Source of the DNA: Parvularcula oceani
GTDB taxonomy: Bacteria; Pseudomonadota; Alphaproteobacteria; Caulobacterales; Parvularculaceae
DNA length: 64,000 nucleotides
Assembly: GCF_000733125.1 (NCBI RefSeq)
Contig: NZ_JPHU01000008.1
Span: 62,001-126,000 of the forward strand
Direction of reading: 5' to 3'
Shown here: piece by piece, positions 45,006-53,818 of the stretch
How the letters are laid out: every line of letters starts with the position of its first letter
Numbering within the stretch: the first letter of the stretch is position 1
Notes under the pieces: model-generated
Database searches by the model: none
What the model was told of the DNA's origin: nothing
What the model saw: only the letters and a program-made list of their open reading frames with translations
Translations under genes and position numbers: made by a program

Positions 45006-46853
45006 GTGGGATCATCGAAGCGGAATCTGTGGCTGGCGGGGACGGTGCTCGGCTTGAGCGGAATATCCCTCGCCAGTGCCGCGGCGGCGCAGGAGGCGGC
45101 CGCGCTGCATGCCAACCAGGCCGGCTACCTGCCGGGCGGGGCGAAGGAGGCGACGCTCGTGGCGGCGTCGGACGCGCCGCTCGAGTGGACACTGCGGGAC
45201 GCGCGTGGCGGGACGGTCGCGAGCGGGCAGACCGAGCCTTTCGGCCCGGACGCCGCCTCCGGCCAGTCGGTGCACATTATCGATTTCTCCGCTGCCGATG
45301 CGACGGGAGAGGGCTTCGTCCTTGCGGCGGGCGGGGCGCAAAGCGAGCCCTTCGCGATCGAGGACGGGATCTACGGAAACCTCGCTGCCGATGCGCTCGC
45401 CTTCTTCTATCACCAGCGCGCCGGCGCCCCTGTCGAGGCCGCTCTCGTGGGCGAGGAATGGGCGCGGCCCGCAGGCCATTCGCCGGACATCACCCGCTGC
45501 GTTCGCACCGATCACCGCGGCAATGACTGGGGCGGCTGCCCTTATGAGCTCGATGTCTCCAAGGGCTGGTACGATGCGGGCGACCACGGAAAATACGTCG
45601 TCAATGGCGGCATCGCGGCGTGGACGCTGATGAACTACGCCGAACGGGCGGATGGCGGCGTGGCGGACGGCGAGGCCGCGCTGCCCGAAGCGGGGAACGG
45701 CGTTCCCGACCTTCTCGACGAGGCGCGGTGGGAGATGGACTTCCTCCTCTCCATGCAGGTGCCGGAGGGGACGTCCCTGCGCCTGCCCCTCGGCGATCAG
45801 GGCGGGAAAGAGACCCTGACGCTCACGCAGGTCGATGCCTCGGGCATGGCGCACCACAAGGTCGGCGATTCGGCATGGACCGGCCTCCCCCTGCCGCCGC
45901 AAGATGCGCCGGATGACCGGGTCGTCAACTATCCCTCGACGGCCGCGACGCTGAACCTCGCGGCGACGGCCGCCCAGTGCGCCCGGGTCTTCGACGGCGT
46001 GGACGACGCCTATGCCGGGACCTGCCTCGAAGCGGCGCGCCGCGCCTATGACGCCGCCAGACGCGTCCCGGACGCCTTCGCGACGGAGGTGCTCGAAGGC
46101 GGCAGCGGCGCCTATGGCGATACGAATGTCGAGGACGAGTTCTACTGGGCCGCGGCCGAGCTCTACGCGGCGACCGGCGAGGCGGCATATGCGGAGGACA
46201 TGCGCAGCTCGCGCTTCTTCCTCGCCGTCCCCCGGCCGGGGGTGCGTGACATCGCATGGCCGACCGTCGAGGCGCTCGGCACCCTGTCCCTTCTGACCGC
46301 CGGCGCCTTGGACGAGGACGAGCGCGCAAGGGCCGAGGAGAAGCTGATATCGGTTGCCGACGCCTTCCTCGCGGAAGCCGAAGAGCAGGGCTACGGCGTG
46401 CCCTTCGACCGCAGCTATGTCTGGGGCTCGAATGGCGACATGGCGAACCGGGGCATGGTCCTCGGCTACGCCTACGACCTGACCGGCGAGATGCGCTATC
46501 GCAACGGCGTTCTCGGCGTCACCGACTATCTGCTCGGCCGCAATCCGCTCGGCTTCTCCTATATCGCCGGCTATGGCGAGAATGCGCTGCGCCAGCCGCA
46601 CCACCGCTTCTGGATGGGCGCGGTGGAGGAGGGACTCCCGCTTCCGCCCGCAGGCGCTCTGGCCGGCGGGCCGAACGAGACCGGCTCGGGCGACGAGGTG
46701 ACCAAGGCGCTGGTGGCCGAAGGCTGCGCCCCGATGGCCTGCTATCGAGACGACTACCGCGCCTATGCGCTGAACGAAGTGGCCATCAACTGGAACGCGC
46801 CCCTGTTCTGGATCGCGGCCTTCCTGTCCGAGGACGTGCAGGACCGCTCCTAG
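45006..46853 (+). CDS. GH9 family beta-glucanase/cellulase
   Basis: A 615-residue exported enzyme (signal peptide ending SAAAAQE) with an N-terminal Ig-like CelD_N domain (about 30-125) and the GH9 catalytic domain. Visible catalytic features are DAGDHGKYV (Asp190 and Asp193), the HHRFW motif near residue 535 and the acid Glu591 in ALNEVAINWNAPLFW. It cleaves beta-1,4-glucan chains. The start is GTG 45006 with GGGAGGA in front. Divergent to GH3, with operators in between. Confidence 0.92.
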   Translation: MGSSKRNLWLAGTVLGLSGISLASAAAAQEAAALHANQAGYLPGGAKEATLVAASDAPLEWTLRDARGGTVASGQTEPFGPDAASGQSVHIIDFSAADATGEGFVLAAGGAQSEPFAIEDGIYGNLAADALAFFYHQRAGAPVEAALVGEEWARPAGHSPDITRCVRTDHRGNDWGGCPYELDVSKGWYDAGDHGKYVVNGGIAAWTLMNYAERADGGVADGEAALPEAGNGVPDLLDEARWEMDFLLSMQVPEGTSLRLPLGDQGGKETLTLTQVDASGMAHHKVGDSAWTGLPLPPQDAPDDRVVNYPSTAATLNLAATAAQCARVFDGVDDAYAGTCLEAARRAYDAARRVPDAFATEVLEGGSGAYGDTNVEDEFYWAAAELYAATGEAAYAEDMRSSRFFLAVPRPGVRDIAWPTVEALGTLSLLTAGALDEDERARAEEKLISVADAFLAEAEEQGYGVPFDRSYVWGSNGDMANRGMVLGYAYDLTGEMRYRNGVLGVTDYLLGRNPLGFSYIAGYGENALRQPHHRFWMGAVEEGLPLPPAGALAGGPNETGSGDEVTKALVAEGCAPMACYRDDYRAYALNEVAINWNAPLFWIAAFLSEDVQDRS

Positions 46854-46880
46854 GGGCGGCGCCTCGCGCCGATAAGGCGC

Positions 46881-47915
46881 TCAGGAAGCGGGCGGGGCCA
46901 CCGAGTCCCGCTCGACCAGCTCGAAGTCGAGCACGATGGCGCGGCGTTCCTGCCCATCCTCGCCCAGCAGGTCGACGGCGCAGGCCGCCATGTCGGCGAT
47001 AGGCTGGCGGATGGTGGTCAGGCTCGGCCAGATGGTCCGCGCCATCTCCGTGTCGTCGAAGCCCGCGACCGACAGATCCTCCGGCACGCGCAGGGCTGCC
47101 CTGTGCGCGGCGGCGATCACTCCGGCCGCCATGTCGTCATTCGCCGCGAAGATCGCGGTCGGCGGCTCTTCGAGGGCGAGCAGCCGTTCCGTCGCCTCCA
47201 TGCCCGACCGATAGGTGAAGGCGCCGGGCACGATCAGTTCCGAACGGAAGGGCTGTCCCGCCTCGCGAAGCGCCCGCTCATAGCCCTGCATGCGGATATC
47301 CGGAGCGAGCTGGGTGTCCGGGCCGCTGACGAAGCCGATGCGTTCATGGCCGAGGCGCAGGAGCTGGCCGGTCATCGCATGGGCCGCGGCCTCTTCGTCG
47401 ATCGCCACCCGGCGCGCTCCCGTTCCCGTCTCGGCGGGCGTGATCAGGACGCAGGGAATGCCCGCTGCCCGCAGAGCCTCGATCAGAGGAGCGTTCTCGC
47501 TGAGCGGCGGCGCGACGAGTAAGCCGTCGAGCCCGCCCTCGCGGAGCCGCTCGGCGACCCGTTCGGGCTCCTCGACGTCTCCGTCCGACAGCTCTTCGAC
47601 CACCAGGTGGTGGCCGCCGCTGCGGCAGCTCTTGAGCGCTCCGATCAGGAGCTCTCCGAGATAGCCGCTGCTGGGGTTGTTGTAGGTCAGGCCGATGAAG
47701 AGCGAGCGGCCACCGGCTAGGCTGCGCGCGACGAGGTTCGGCCGGTAATTCAGCTCGGTGATCGCGGCGCGAACGCGTTCCCGCGTCTCCTGCCGGACGA
47801 TGTCAGGCGAATTCAGGACGCGGCTGACGGTCATCTGAGAGACGCCCGCTCGTTCCGCGACCTCCTTGAGTGTGGGTTGAGAACGCCGGGTCAGCGTATC
47901 GGTGTCGTTCCTCAC
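46881..47915 (-). CDS. LacI-family transcriptional regulator of the polysaccharide locus
   Basis: This 344-residue regulator has an N-terminal LacI HTH (PTLKEVAERAGVSQMTVSRVLNSPD, about residues 13-35) and a periplasmic-binding-protein-like ligand domain (LFIGLTYNNPSSGYLGELLIGALK to the end, including GFVSGPDTQLAPDIRMQGY and DDTEMARTIWPSLTTIRQP). It lies at the end of the GH10-xylB-xylA operon. Operators upstream of that operon and of GH3/GH9, the porter and the receptor suggest it represses the locus until xylose or an oligosaccharide is bound. The start is inferred: GTG 47915 near the HTH; the frame runs to 47999. Confidence 0.9.
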   Translation of the reverse strand: MRNDTDTLTRRSQPTLKEVAERAGVSQMTVSRVLNSPDIVRQETRERVRAAITELNYRPNLVARSLAGGRSLFIGLTYNNPSSGYLGELLIGALKSCRSGGHHLVVEELSDGDVEEPERVAERLREGGLDGLLVAPPLSENAPLIEALRAAGIPCVLITPAETGTGARRVAIDEEAAAHAMTGQLLRLGHERIGFVSGPDTQLAPDIRMQGYERALREAGQPFRSELIVPGAFTYRSGMEATERLLALEEPPTAIFAANDDMAAGVIAAAHRAALRVPEDLSVAGFDDTEMARTIWPSLTTIRQPIADMAACAVDLLGEDGQERRAIVLDFELVERDSVAPPAS

Positions 47916-48018
47916 GATGCGCTCGACGCTCTCCTCGGCTTGTCTACGGGTGGCGGTCCGCCACCCGTAGACTTTGCAGCCGTCATCTTGCCGAAGCAAC
48001 AGCGAGGGGAGGGCGCCC

Positions 48019-49329
48019 TCAGACGTAGTTGGCTACAAACGTTTCCAAACGTTCCTGGCGGCCGGACCGCGGTTTCGGATCGAGATTTTCCGACAGCGCG
48101 CGGTCGGCGAGCGAGTCGAGCGTGGCGTCGTTCCGGATGAAGCGCCCGAGATCGCCGTCCCAGCCCGCATAGCGTTCCTTGATGAAGGCGTCCGCCTCGC
48201 CGTTCTCGAGAATTGCGGCAGCCGAAAGAAGGCCCTTCGCCAGCGCGTCCATCCCGCCGATATGGCCGAAATAGAGGTCCTCGGCGTCGATCGACTGGCG
48301 GCGGACCTTGGAGTCGAAGTTGAAGCCGCCGGTCTCGAAGCCGCCATTGCGCAGCATGTGGATCATGGTGCGGGTGATGTCGACGGGATCGTTCCAGAAC
48401 TGGTCGGTGTCCCAGCCGTTCTGCGGATCGCCGCGGTTCGCATCGACCGAACCGAAGATGCCGAGCGCATAGGCCGCCGCGACCTCGTGGTCCATCGGCA
48501 GGCCGGCGAGCGTCGCGTGGTTGGTCTCGATATTGACCTTCACGTCCTCGAGGAGGTCGTAGCGTTCGAGGAAGCCGTACACCGTGGCGACGTCGCGGTC
48601 GTATTGATGCTTGGTCGGCTCGTGCGGCTTGGGCTCGATCAGGATCGGGCCGCTAAGGCCGATCTTGTGCTTGTAGTCCACCGCCATGGACAGCATGCGC
48701 GCATACTGGTCCATCTCGCGGCCGAGATCGGTGTTCAGGAGGGTGTCATAGCCCTCGCGGCCGCCCCAGAAGACGTAGTTGGCGCCGCCGAGGCGCTTGG
48801 TGGCGTCCATCATCTGGCGCACCTGCACGGCGGCGCAGGCGAAGACTTCCGGGTCGGGGTTGGTCGCGCCGCCCGCCATATAGCGCGGATGGCTGAAGAG
48901 GTTGGCCGTGCCCCAGAGGAGCTTCTTGCCGGTCTCTTCCATCTTGGCTTCGAGCGGATCGAGAATGCGGGCGAGGTTCTCGGTATGCTCCTTCATCGTC
49001 TCCGCCGGAGCCATGACGTCGACGTCATGGAAGGCGAAGAAGGGCAGGCCGAGGCGGGAGAAGAACTCGAAGGCCGCATCGAGCTTCGCTTCGGCGCCTT
49101 CCTGCCCGTCGAGCTTGTGCCAGGGGCGGTCGAACGTGCCCGCGCCGAAGACGTCGAAGCCGTTCCAGGCGAAGCTGTGCCAGTAGCAGACCGAGGGGCG
49201 CAGATGCTCCTCCATGGTCTTGCCCATCACGACGCGGTCCTTGTCGTAATAGCGGAAGGCGAAGGGATCGTCCGTTTCGGGACCCTTGTACTGCACGGGC
49301 TCTACGCCGGCGTAATAGTCTTTGCTCAT
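48019..49329 (-). CDS. xylA: Xylose isomerase
   Basis: A 436-residue class II xylose isomerase converting D-xylose to D-xylulose. Signatures include FHDVDVM (active-site His/Asp), NYVFWGGREGYDTLLNTD, VNIETNHATLAG (metal-binding Glu and His), GSVDANRGD and WDTDQFWNDP. It is homologous to the tetrameric TIM-barrel enzyme. The ATG overlaps the xylB stop, so translation is coupled. Use of the isomerase pathway rather than the oxidative Caulobacter-type xylose pathway is a metabolic choice worth noting. Confidence 0.97.
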   Translation of the reverse strand: MSKDYYAGVEPVQYKGPETDDPFAFRYYDKDRVVMGKTMEEHLRPSVCYWHSFAWNGFDVFGAGTFDRPWHKLDGQEGAEAKLDAAFEFFSRLGLPFFAFHDVDVMAPAETMKEHTENLARILDPLEAKMEETGKKLLWGTANLFSHPRYMAGGATNPDPEVFACAAVQVRQMMDATKRLGGANYVFWGGREGYDTLLNTDLGREMDQYARMLSMAVDYKHKIGLSGPILIEPKPHEPTKHQYDRDVATVYGFLERYDLLEDVKVNIETNHATLAGLPMDHEVAAAYALGIFGSVDANRGDPQNGWDTDQFWNDPVDITRTMIHMLRNGGFETGGFNFDSKVRRQSIDAEDLYFGHIGGMDALAKGLLSAAAILENGEADAFIKERYAGWDGDLGRFIRNDATLDSLADRALSENLDPKPRSGRQERLETFVANYV

Positions 49330-50783
49330 CAGTCGTCTCCTCTCGGAAGAATGTCGCGGGTTTGCGCGTAGAGGGCCGAGAAGCGCTTGCGCTTTTCGGC
49401 CAGGAGCCGGACGTCGGCCGGGTCTGGGGTGACCGTCTCGACGACGGGCGGCGGGGCGAGAACGCTCGCCTCGTTCCCGCCCGCGCAGAGCTGGGCGAGG
49501 CGGGCGGCGCCATAGGCCGGTCCGACCTCCGCGTCGCGGCGATAGACCAGCGGACGGCCGAGCGCGGCCGCGAGGATGCGGCCCCAATAGGCAGAGCGCG
49601 AGCCGCCGCCGATGACGGTGATCTGTTCGACGGCGCTGGCGCTGTCGAGCGCGGAGAGCCCGTCGGCGAAGGCCATGGCCACGCCTTCGAGCACGGATTG
49701 CGCGACCTGCTCGGGGCCGGTGTCGTGGTCCATGCCGAAGAGGACGCCGCGGGCATGGGGGTCGTTATGGGGCGTCCGCTCGCCCGAAAGATAGGGCAGG
49801 AAGAGGAGCGGCGAATCGAGGCGGCCATAGCGCTCTGCGCCCGCCACCGCCTCGCCCGCGTCGTGAACGCCCGTCATGCGCGCCGCCCAGTCGAGGCAGG
49901 AGGCGGCCGAGAGCATGACCGTCATCTCGTGCCAGCGGCCGGGCAAAGCGTGGCAGAAGGCGTGGACGCCGCTTTCGGGATTGGGGGCGAAGCTGTCGCC
50001 GGCGGCGAAGAGGACGCCCGACGTGCCGAGCGACAAAAAGGCATCGCCCTGTCCGGTCACGCCGACGCCGACCGCGCCCGCCGCATTGTCGCCGCCGCCG
50101 CCCGCGACCGGGACCTCTTCCATGCCCCAGCCCTTCGCGATCTCAGGCAGGAGGGTGCCGGTGGCCTCGGATCCTTCGAACAGCTCGGGCATATGCGCCG
50201 TCGTGAGGCCGGTGGCGTCCAGCATCTCGTCCGACCAGGCGCGCTTGCCGACATTCAGCCAGGACGTGCCCGAAGCATCGGACTGATCGGTTGCGTATCC
50301 GCCTGTCATCAGGAGGCGGACATAATCCTTGGGCAGGAGCACCTTGCGGACGGCCGCGAAGATTTCGGGCTCGTGCTCGGCGACCCAGAGAAGCTTGGGC
50401 GCGGTGAAGCCGGGGAAGATGAGGTTCCCCGTCAGCTCGCGCGAGCGGGGCTCGCGGCGCTCCAGCTCCTCGCATTGCGCGGCGCTGCGCCCGTCATTCC
50501 ACAGGATGGCGGGACGCAGGACCGCGTCGTTCTCGCCGAGCAGCGTCGCGCCGTGCATCTGGCCCGACAGGCCGACAGCCTCGACCTTGGCGCGGCGCTC
50601 GGCAGTCAGGCTGCGCACCGCCTCGTCGGTCGCGCGCCACCAGTCGGCCGGGTCCTGCTCGGACCACAGGGGCTGCGGCCGCGACACGGTGAGCGGCGCC
50701 ACCGCCTGCTCGATGACATCGCCATCGGCATTGGTGACGACGACCTTCACGCCGGACGTGCCGACATCGATTCCTAGAAACAT
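49329..50783 (-). CDS. xylB: Xylulokinase
   Basis: A 484-residue FGGY-family kinase phosphorylating D-xylulose. The N-terminal phosphate-binding loop MFLGIDVGTSGVKVVVTNADG, the substrate region GLSGQMHGATLL, and the C-terminal ATP-binding GGGSRSAYWGRILAAAL are visible. It follows the GH10 gene by 24 bp and precedes xylA. Confidence 0.96.
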   Translation of the reverse strand: MFLGIDVGTSGVKVVVTNADGDVIEQAVAPLTVSRPQPLWSEQDPADWWRATDEAVRSLTAERRAKVEAVGLSGQMHGATLLGENDAVLRPAILWNDGRSAAQCEELERREPRSRELTGNLIFPGFTAPKLLWVAEHEPEIFAAVRKVLLPKDYVRLLMTGGYATDQSDASGTSWLNVGKRAWSDEMLDATGLTTAHMPELFEGSEATGTLLPEIAKGWGMEEVPVAGGGGDNAAGAVGVGVTGQGDAFLSLGTSGVLFAAGDSFAPNPESGVHAFCHALPGRWHEMTVMLSAASCLDWAARMTGVHDAGEAVAGAERYGRLDSPLLFLPYLSGERTPHNDPHARGVLFGMDHDTGPEQVAQSVLEGVAMAFADGLSALDSASAVEQITVIGGGSRSAYWGRILAAALGRPLVYRRDAEVGPAYGAARLAQLCAGGNEASVLAPPPVVETVTPDPADVRLLAEKRKRFSALYAQTRDILPRGDD

Positions 50784-50807
50784 GGCGCAGCCTCCTCAGC
50801 GGCGAAT

Positions 50808-51947
50808 TCAGGCCCGGTCGGGTGCGGCGCGCAGGGCGGCGGCGACCGCCTCGCGCATCGGCTTCGCCTGGTAATTCGAATCGTAGAGCGTCGGACGCTT
50901 CTCGACATCGTCCTCGCGCGGCATGAAGCCCTGGAGCCAGCTGTGTTTGTCGACCATGCCCCATGCCAGCAATTCCTTGGTCTGAGGGTAGGACAGCATG
51001 AGGTCGAGATAGTCTCTCGTATAGCTCGCGATCAGGCGGTCCCGCATCTCGATGTCCGGTCCGAGATCGGTGTCGTTCACGTCGAATTCGGTCAGATAGA
51101 TGTCGAGGCCCATGCCCACGACCTCGTCCACGAAGGCGCGCCAGGCGCGCTGCTTTTCCGGCGTGTATTCGTTCGGCATGTCCTCGTTCGAATGGGACTG
51201 GATGCCGAGCGCATCGATGGGCGCGCCGTTCGAGATGAGACGTTCGAGCAGGCGCAACACGCCGGTGCGGTGGGTCTCGTGTCCGCCCTCCCACGACATG
51301 TAGTCGTTATAGGCGAGGGTGGCGCCGGGCGCCGCTTCCTTGGCGGCGAAGAAGGCGTAGTCGATGGCCTCCGGCCCCATCGCCCGCGTAAACGGCGTCT
51401 CGCGCAGCTCGCCCGTCGCGGGGTCGACGGCTTCGTTGATCGCGTCCCAGGAATAGATGAAGGGACTGTAGCGGCCCGCGACGCGGCCGATATAGCTGTC
51501 GAGGAAGGCTTCCGCTTCGCCAGCGGTCGCGAATTCGGTCTCGTTGAGCCAGTCGGGCAGCCAGCGCGGATGCGACCAGATAAGGGTGTGTCCCCGCATG
51601 CCGAGGCCGTTATCCTGCGCGAAATCCGCCAGCGCATCGCCGGGCGCGAAGTTCCACGCATCGGGCTGCGGCAGGATCGTGTAGAGCTTGTGCGCGTTCT
51701 CCGCGACGAGGACGCCGCATTCGCGCCGGACGATTTCGAGGTAGCGCAGATCGTCGAGCTGCCCCGCGCTCATCGCCGTGCCGAAGCGGAGGCCCTTGGC
51801 CTGCGCTAGCTCGTGCAGGGGAACGAAGGCATCGGTGCCGGCCACGCCCTCAGGCGAAACGGGGCCCGGGGTCTGTCCCGCACAGGCCGCGGCGACGGCC
51901 GAACCGCCAAGAAGCGTCAGAGCCTGCCGCCGGGTGAAGCGTGTCAT
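50808..51947 (-). CDS. GH10 endo-1,4-beta-xylanase, exported
   Basis: A 379-residue TIM-barrel xylanase with a Tat-like signal peptide (MTRFTRRQALTLLGGSAVAA, ending in ACAG, so possibly a lipoprotein). The acid/base Glu172 is in WDAINEAVDP and the nucleophile Glu287 in IYLTEFDVND; GHTLIWSHPRWLPDWL and YNDYMSWEGG are further family motifs. It cuts xylan backbones. ATG 51947 with GGGAGG upstream is used; the frame is open to 52007. First gene of the minus-strand operon GH10-xylB-xylA-lacI. Confidence 0.95.
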   Translation of the reverse strand: MTRFTRRQALTLLGGSAVAAACAGQTPGPVSPEGVAGTDAFVPLHELAQAKGLRFGTAMSAGQLDDLRYLEIVRRECGVLVAENAHKLYTILPQPDAWNFAPGDALADFAQDNGLGMRGHTLIWSHPRWLPDWLNETEFATAGEAEAFLDSYIGRVAGRYSPFIYSWDAINEAVDPATGELRETPFTRAMGPEAIDYAFFAAKEAAPGATLAYNDYMSWEGGHETHRTGVLRLLERLISNGAPIDALGIQSHSNEDMPNEYTPEKQRAWRAFVDEVVGMGLDIYLTEFDVNDTDLGPDIEMRDRLIASYTRDYLDLMLSYPQTKELLAWGMVDKHSWLQGFMPREDDVEKRPTLYDSNYQAKPMREAVAAALRAAPDRA

Positions 51948-52020
51948 GCGGAACCTCCCATGGTCCGGCGGCTTGATCCGCCGTGTCTGCCGCGCGTCCT
52001 GTTCCACCGGCGCACGATTG

Positions 52021-52034
52021 TGTTAGCGCTACCA
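52021..52034. promoter_or_regulatory. LacI-type operator between the GH10 operon and GH43
   Basis: TGTTAGCGCTACCA, a perfect match to the consensus TGnTAGCGCTAnCA, in the 130-bp region between the divergent GH10 operon and the GH43 gene. The best of the five sites. Confidence 0.75.
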
Positions 52035-52079
52035 CCGGGAAGGTCGCCGCGTCCAGAGCGATCACCAGAGGAGCGTACC

Positions 52080-53807
52080 ATGCAGACATCCGTTTATGCC
52101 TTGAGCCTGCTTCCCTTGATCGGCCTCGCCGCCTGCCAGGCGGACGGATTTCAGGCCGAAGAGAGGACGGGGCAGGATATCGCGGAAGATGTCCTGACTG
52201 CCCGCTTCGACAGCTTCACCTATGAGGGGACGGTGCCCGATGGGCTGCCGGAGCCGGAGGCGGGGCAATACCGCAACCCAGTCCTCAGCGGCTTCTATCC
52301 CGACCCCAGCATCACCAAGGGCGAGGACGCCTATTACCTCGTCACCTCGACCTTCGCCTATTTCCCCGGCCTCCCGGTCTTCCGCAGCACCGACCTCGTC
52401 AACTGGGAGCAGGTCGGCAATGTGATCGACCGGCCCGGCATGCTCGACTTCGACGGCCTCGGCCTGTCGCGCGGCGTCTTCGCGCCGACGATCGAATACG
52501 AGGACGGCACCTATTACGTCGCCAATACCTGCGTCGATTGCGGGGGCAATTTCATCGTGACGGCGGAGGACCCGGCAGGGCCGTGGTCCGATCCGATCTG
52601 GCTGCCCGAAGTCGGCGGCATCGATCCGAGCGTCTTCTTCGATGAGGACGGCAAGGTCTATGTCATCAACAATGACGCGCCGGAGGGCGAGCCGCGCTAT
52701 GAGGGGCACCGCGCCATCTGGATCCGGGAAGTGGACCCGGAGACCTTCCAGTCGATTTCCGAGCCGCAGGTCCTGCTCGACGGCGGCGTGCGGCCCGAAG
52801 AGAATCCGATCTGGATCGAGGGCCCGCACATCTACAATATCGACGGCCGCTATTATCTCTGGGCGGCAGAAGGCGGCACGGCCGTCAATCACAGCCAGGT
52901 GGTCCTGCGCTCTGACGACGTGCTGGGGCCGTATGTGCCCTATGAGGACAATCCGATCCTGACCCAGCGGCACCTGCCGGCGGACAGGCCGAACCCGATC
53001 ACCTCGGTCGGCCATGCCGATCTCGTCCAGGACGACGAAGGCGGATGGTGGGCGACCTTCCTCGGCGTGCGGCCCTACGAGGGCGACACCTACAATACCG
53101 GTCGCGAGACCTTCCTGATGCCCGTGCGCTGGGAAGACGGGTGGCCGGTCATGGTGCAGGGCGACGAGCAGGTGCCTTACGTCGCCGACCGCCCGGCGCT
53201 GCCCGAAGGGGAAGCGCCATCCGTGCCCATCTCCGGCAGCTTCACGCTGGGAGAAGACCTCGAGGGACCGCTCGAGCCTTACTGGATGACCGTGCGCGTT
53301 CCGGACGAGGACTGGTATGCGGTGGAGGATGGCGCGCTGGTCATCGAGGCGCGGGACGAGCGGCTCGGCGACAAGGCCCAGCCTTCCGTCCTCGTCAGGC
53401 GCCAGCAGCATCGAAGCGCGGCCGCGCAGACCGAGATGACCTTCACGCCGCGGGATAGCGGGGACGAAGCGGGCCTCCTCGTCATGCAGAGCGACGAGTA
53501 TTACTACGCTCTCGGCCTCGGCCTGGACGAGGCGGGCGAGCCGGTCGTTCGCCTCCGCCGCCGCGCCGGGCCCGGCATGGATGAGCGGGGCGAGGTCATC
53601 GCGAGCACGGCCTATGAGGGCGCGCCCGGCGCGCCCCTCGACCTGCGCATCGCGGCCGATGACGGAGATTACGATTTCGCCTTCCGGCCCGCGGGCGGTG
53701 AGTGGCAAGTCATCGAAGAGGATGCCGACGGCACGATCCTGTCCACGCGGGTCGCGGGCGGTTTCGTCGGCGCCACCTTCGGCATGTATGCCGAGGGCGG
53801 CGAGTAG
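52080..53807 (+). CDS. GH43 family lipoprotein, beta-xylosidase/arabinofuranosidase type
   Basis: This 575-residue protein has a lipoprotein signal (LIGLAAC) and a five-bladed beta-propeller GH43 domain: GFYPDPSITK (catalytic Asp75), the GGIDPSVFFDEDG region and the acid Glu in WIEGPHIYNIDG. A C-terminal beta-sandwich follows (from about 395). Closest in pattern to GH43 subfamily 12-type exo-acting xylosidases or arabinofuranosidases. ATG 52080 with GAGGAG 7 nt upstream. Releases xylose or arabinose from xylan fragments. Confidence 0.92.
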   Translation: MQTSVYALSLLPLIGLAACQADGFQAEERTGQDIAEDVLTARFDSFTYEGTVPDGLPEPEAGQYRNPVLSGFYPDPSITKGEDAYYLVTSTFAYFPGLPVFRSTDLVNWEQVGNVIDRPGMLDFDGLGLSRGVFAPTIEYEDGTYYVANTCVDCGGNFIVTAEDPAGPWSDPIWLPEVGGIDPSVFFDEDGKVYVINNDAPEGEPRYEGHRAIWIREVDPETFQSISEPQVLLDGGVRPEENPIWIEGPHIYNIDGRYYLWAAEGGTAVNHSQVVLRSDDVLGPYVPYEDNPILTQRHLPADRPNPITSVGHADLVQDDEGGWWATFLGVRPYEGDTYNTGRETFLMPVRWEDGWPVMVQGDEQVPYVADRPALPEGEAPSVPISGSFTLGEDLEGPLEPYWMTVRVPDEDWYAVEDGALVIEARDERLGDKAQPSVLVRRQQHRSAAAQTEMTFTPRDSGDEAGLLVMQSDEYYYALGLGLDEAGEPVVRLRRRAGPGMDERGEVIASTAYEGAPGAPLDLRIAADDGDYDFAFRPAGGEWQVIEEDADGTILSTRVAGGFVGATFGMYAEGGE

Positions 53808-53818
53808 GCGGCCCTCCC

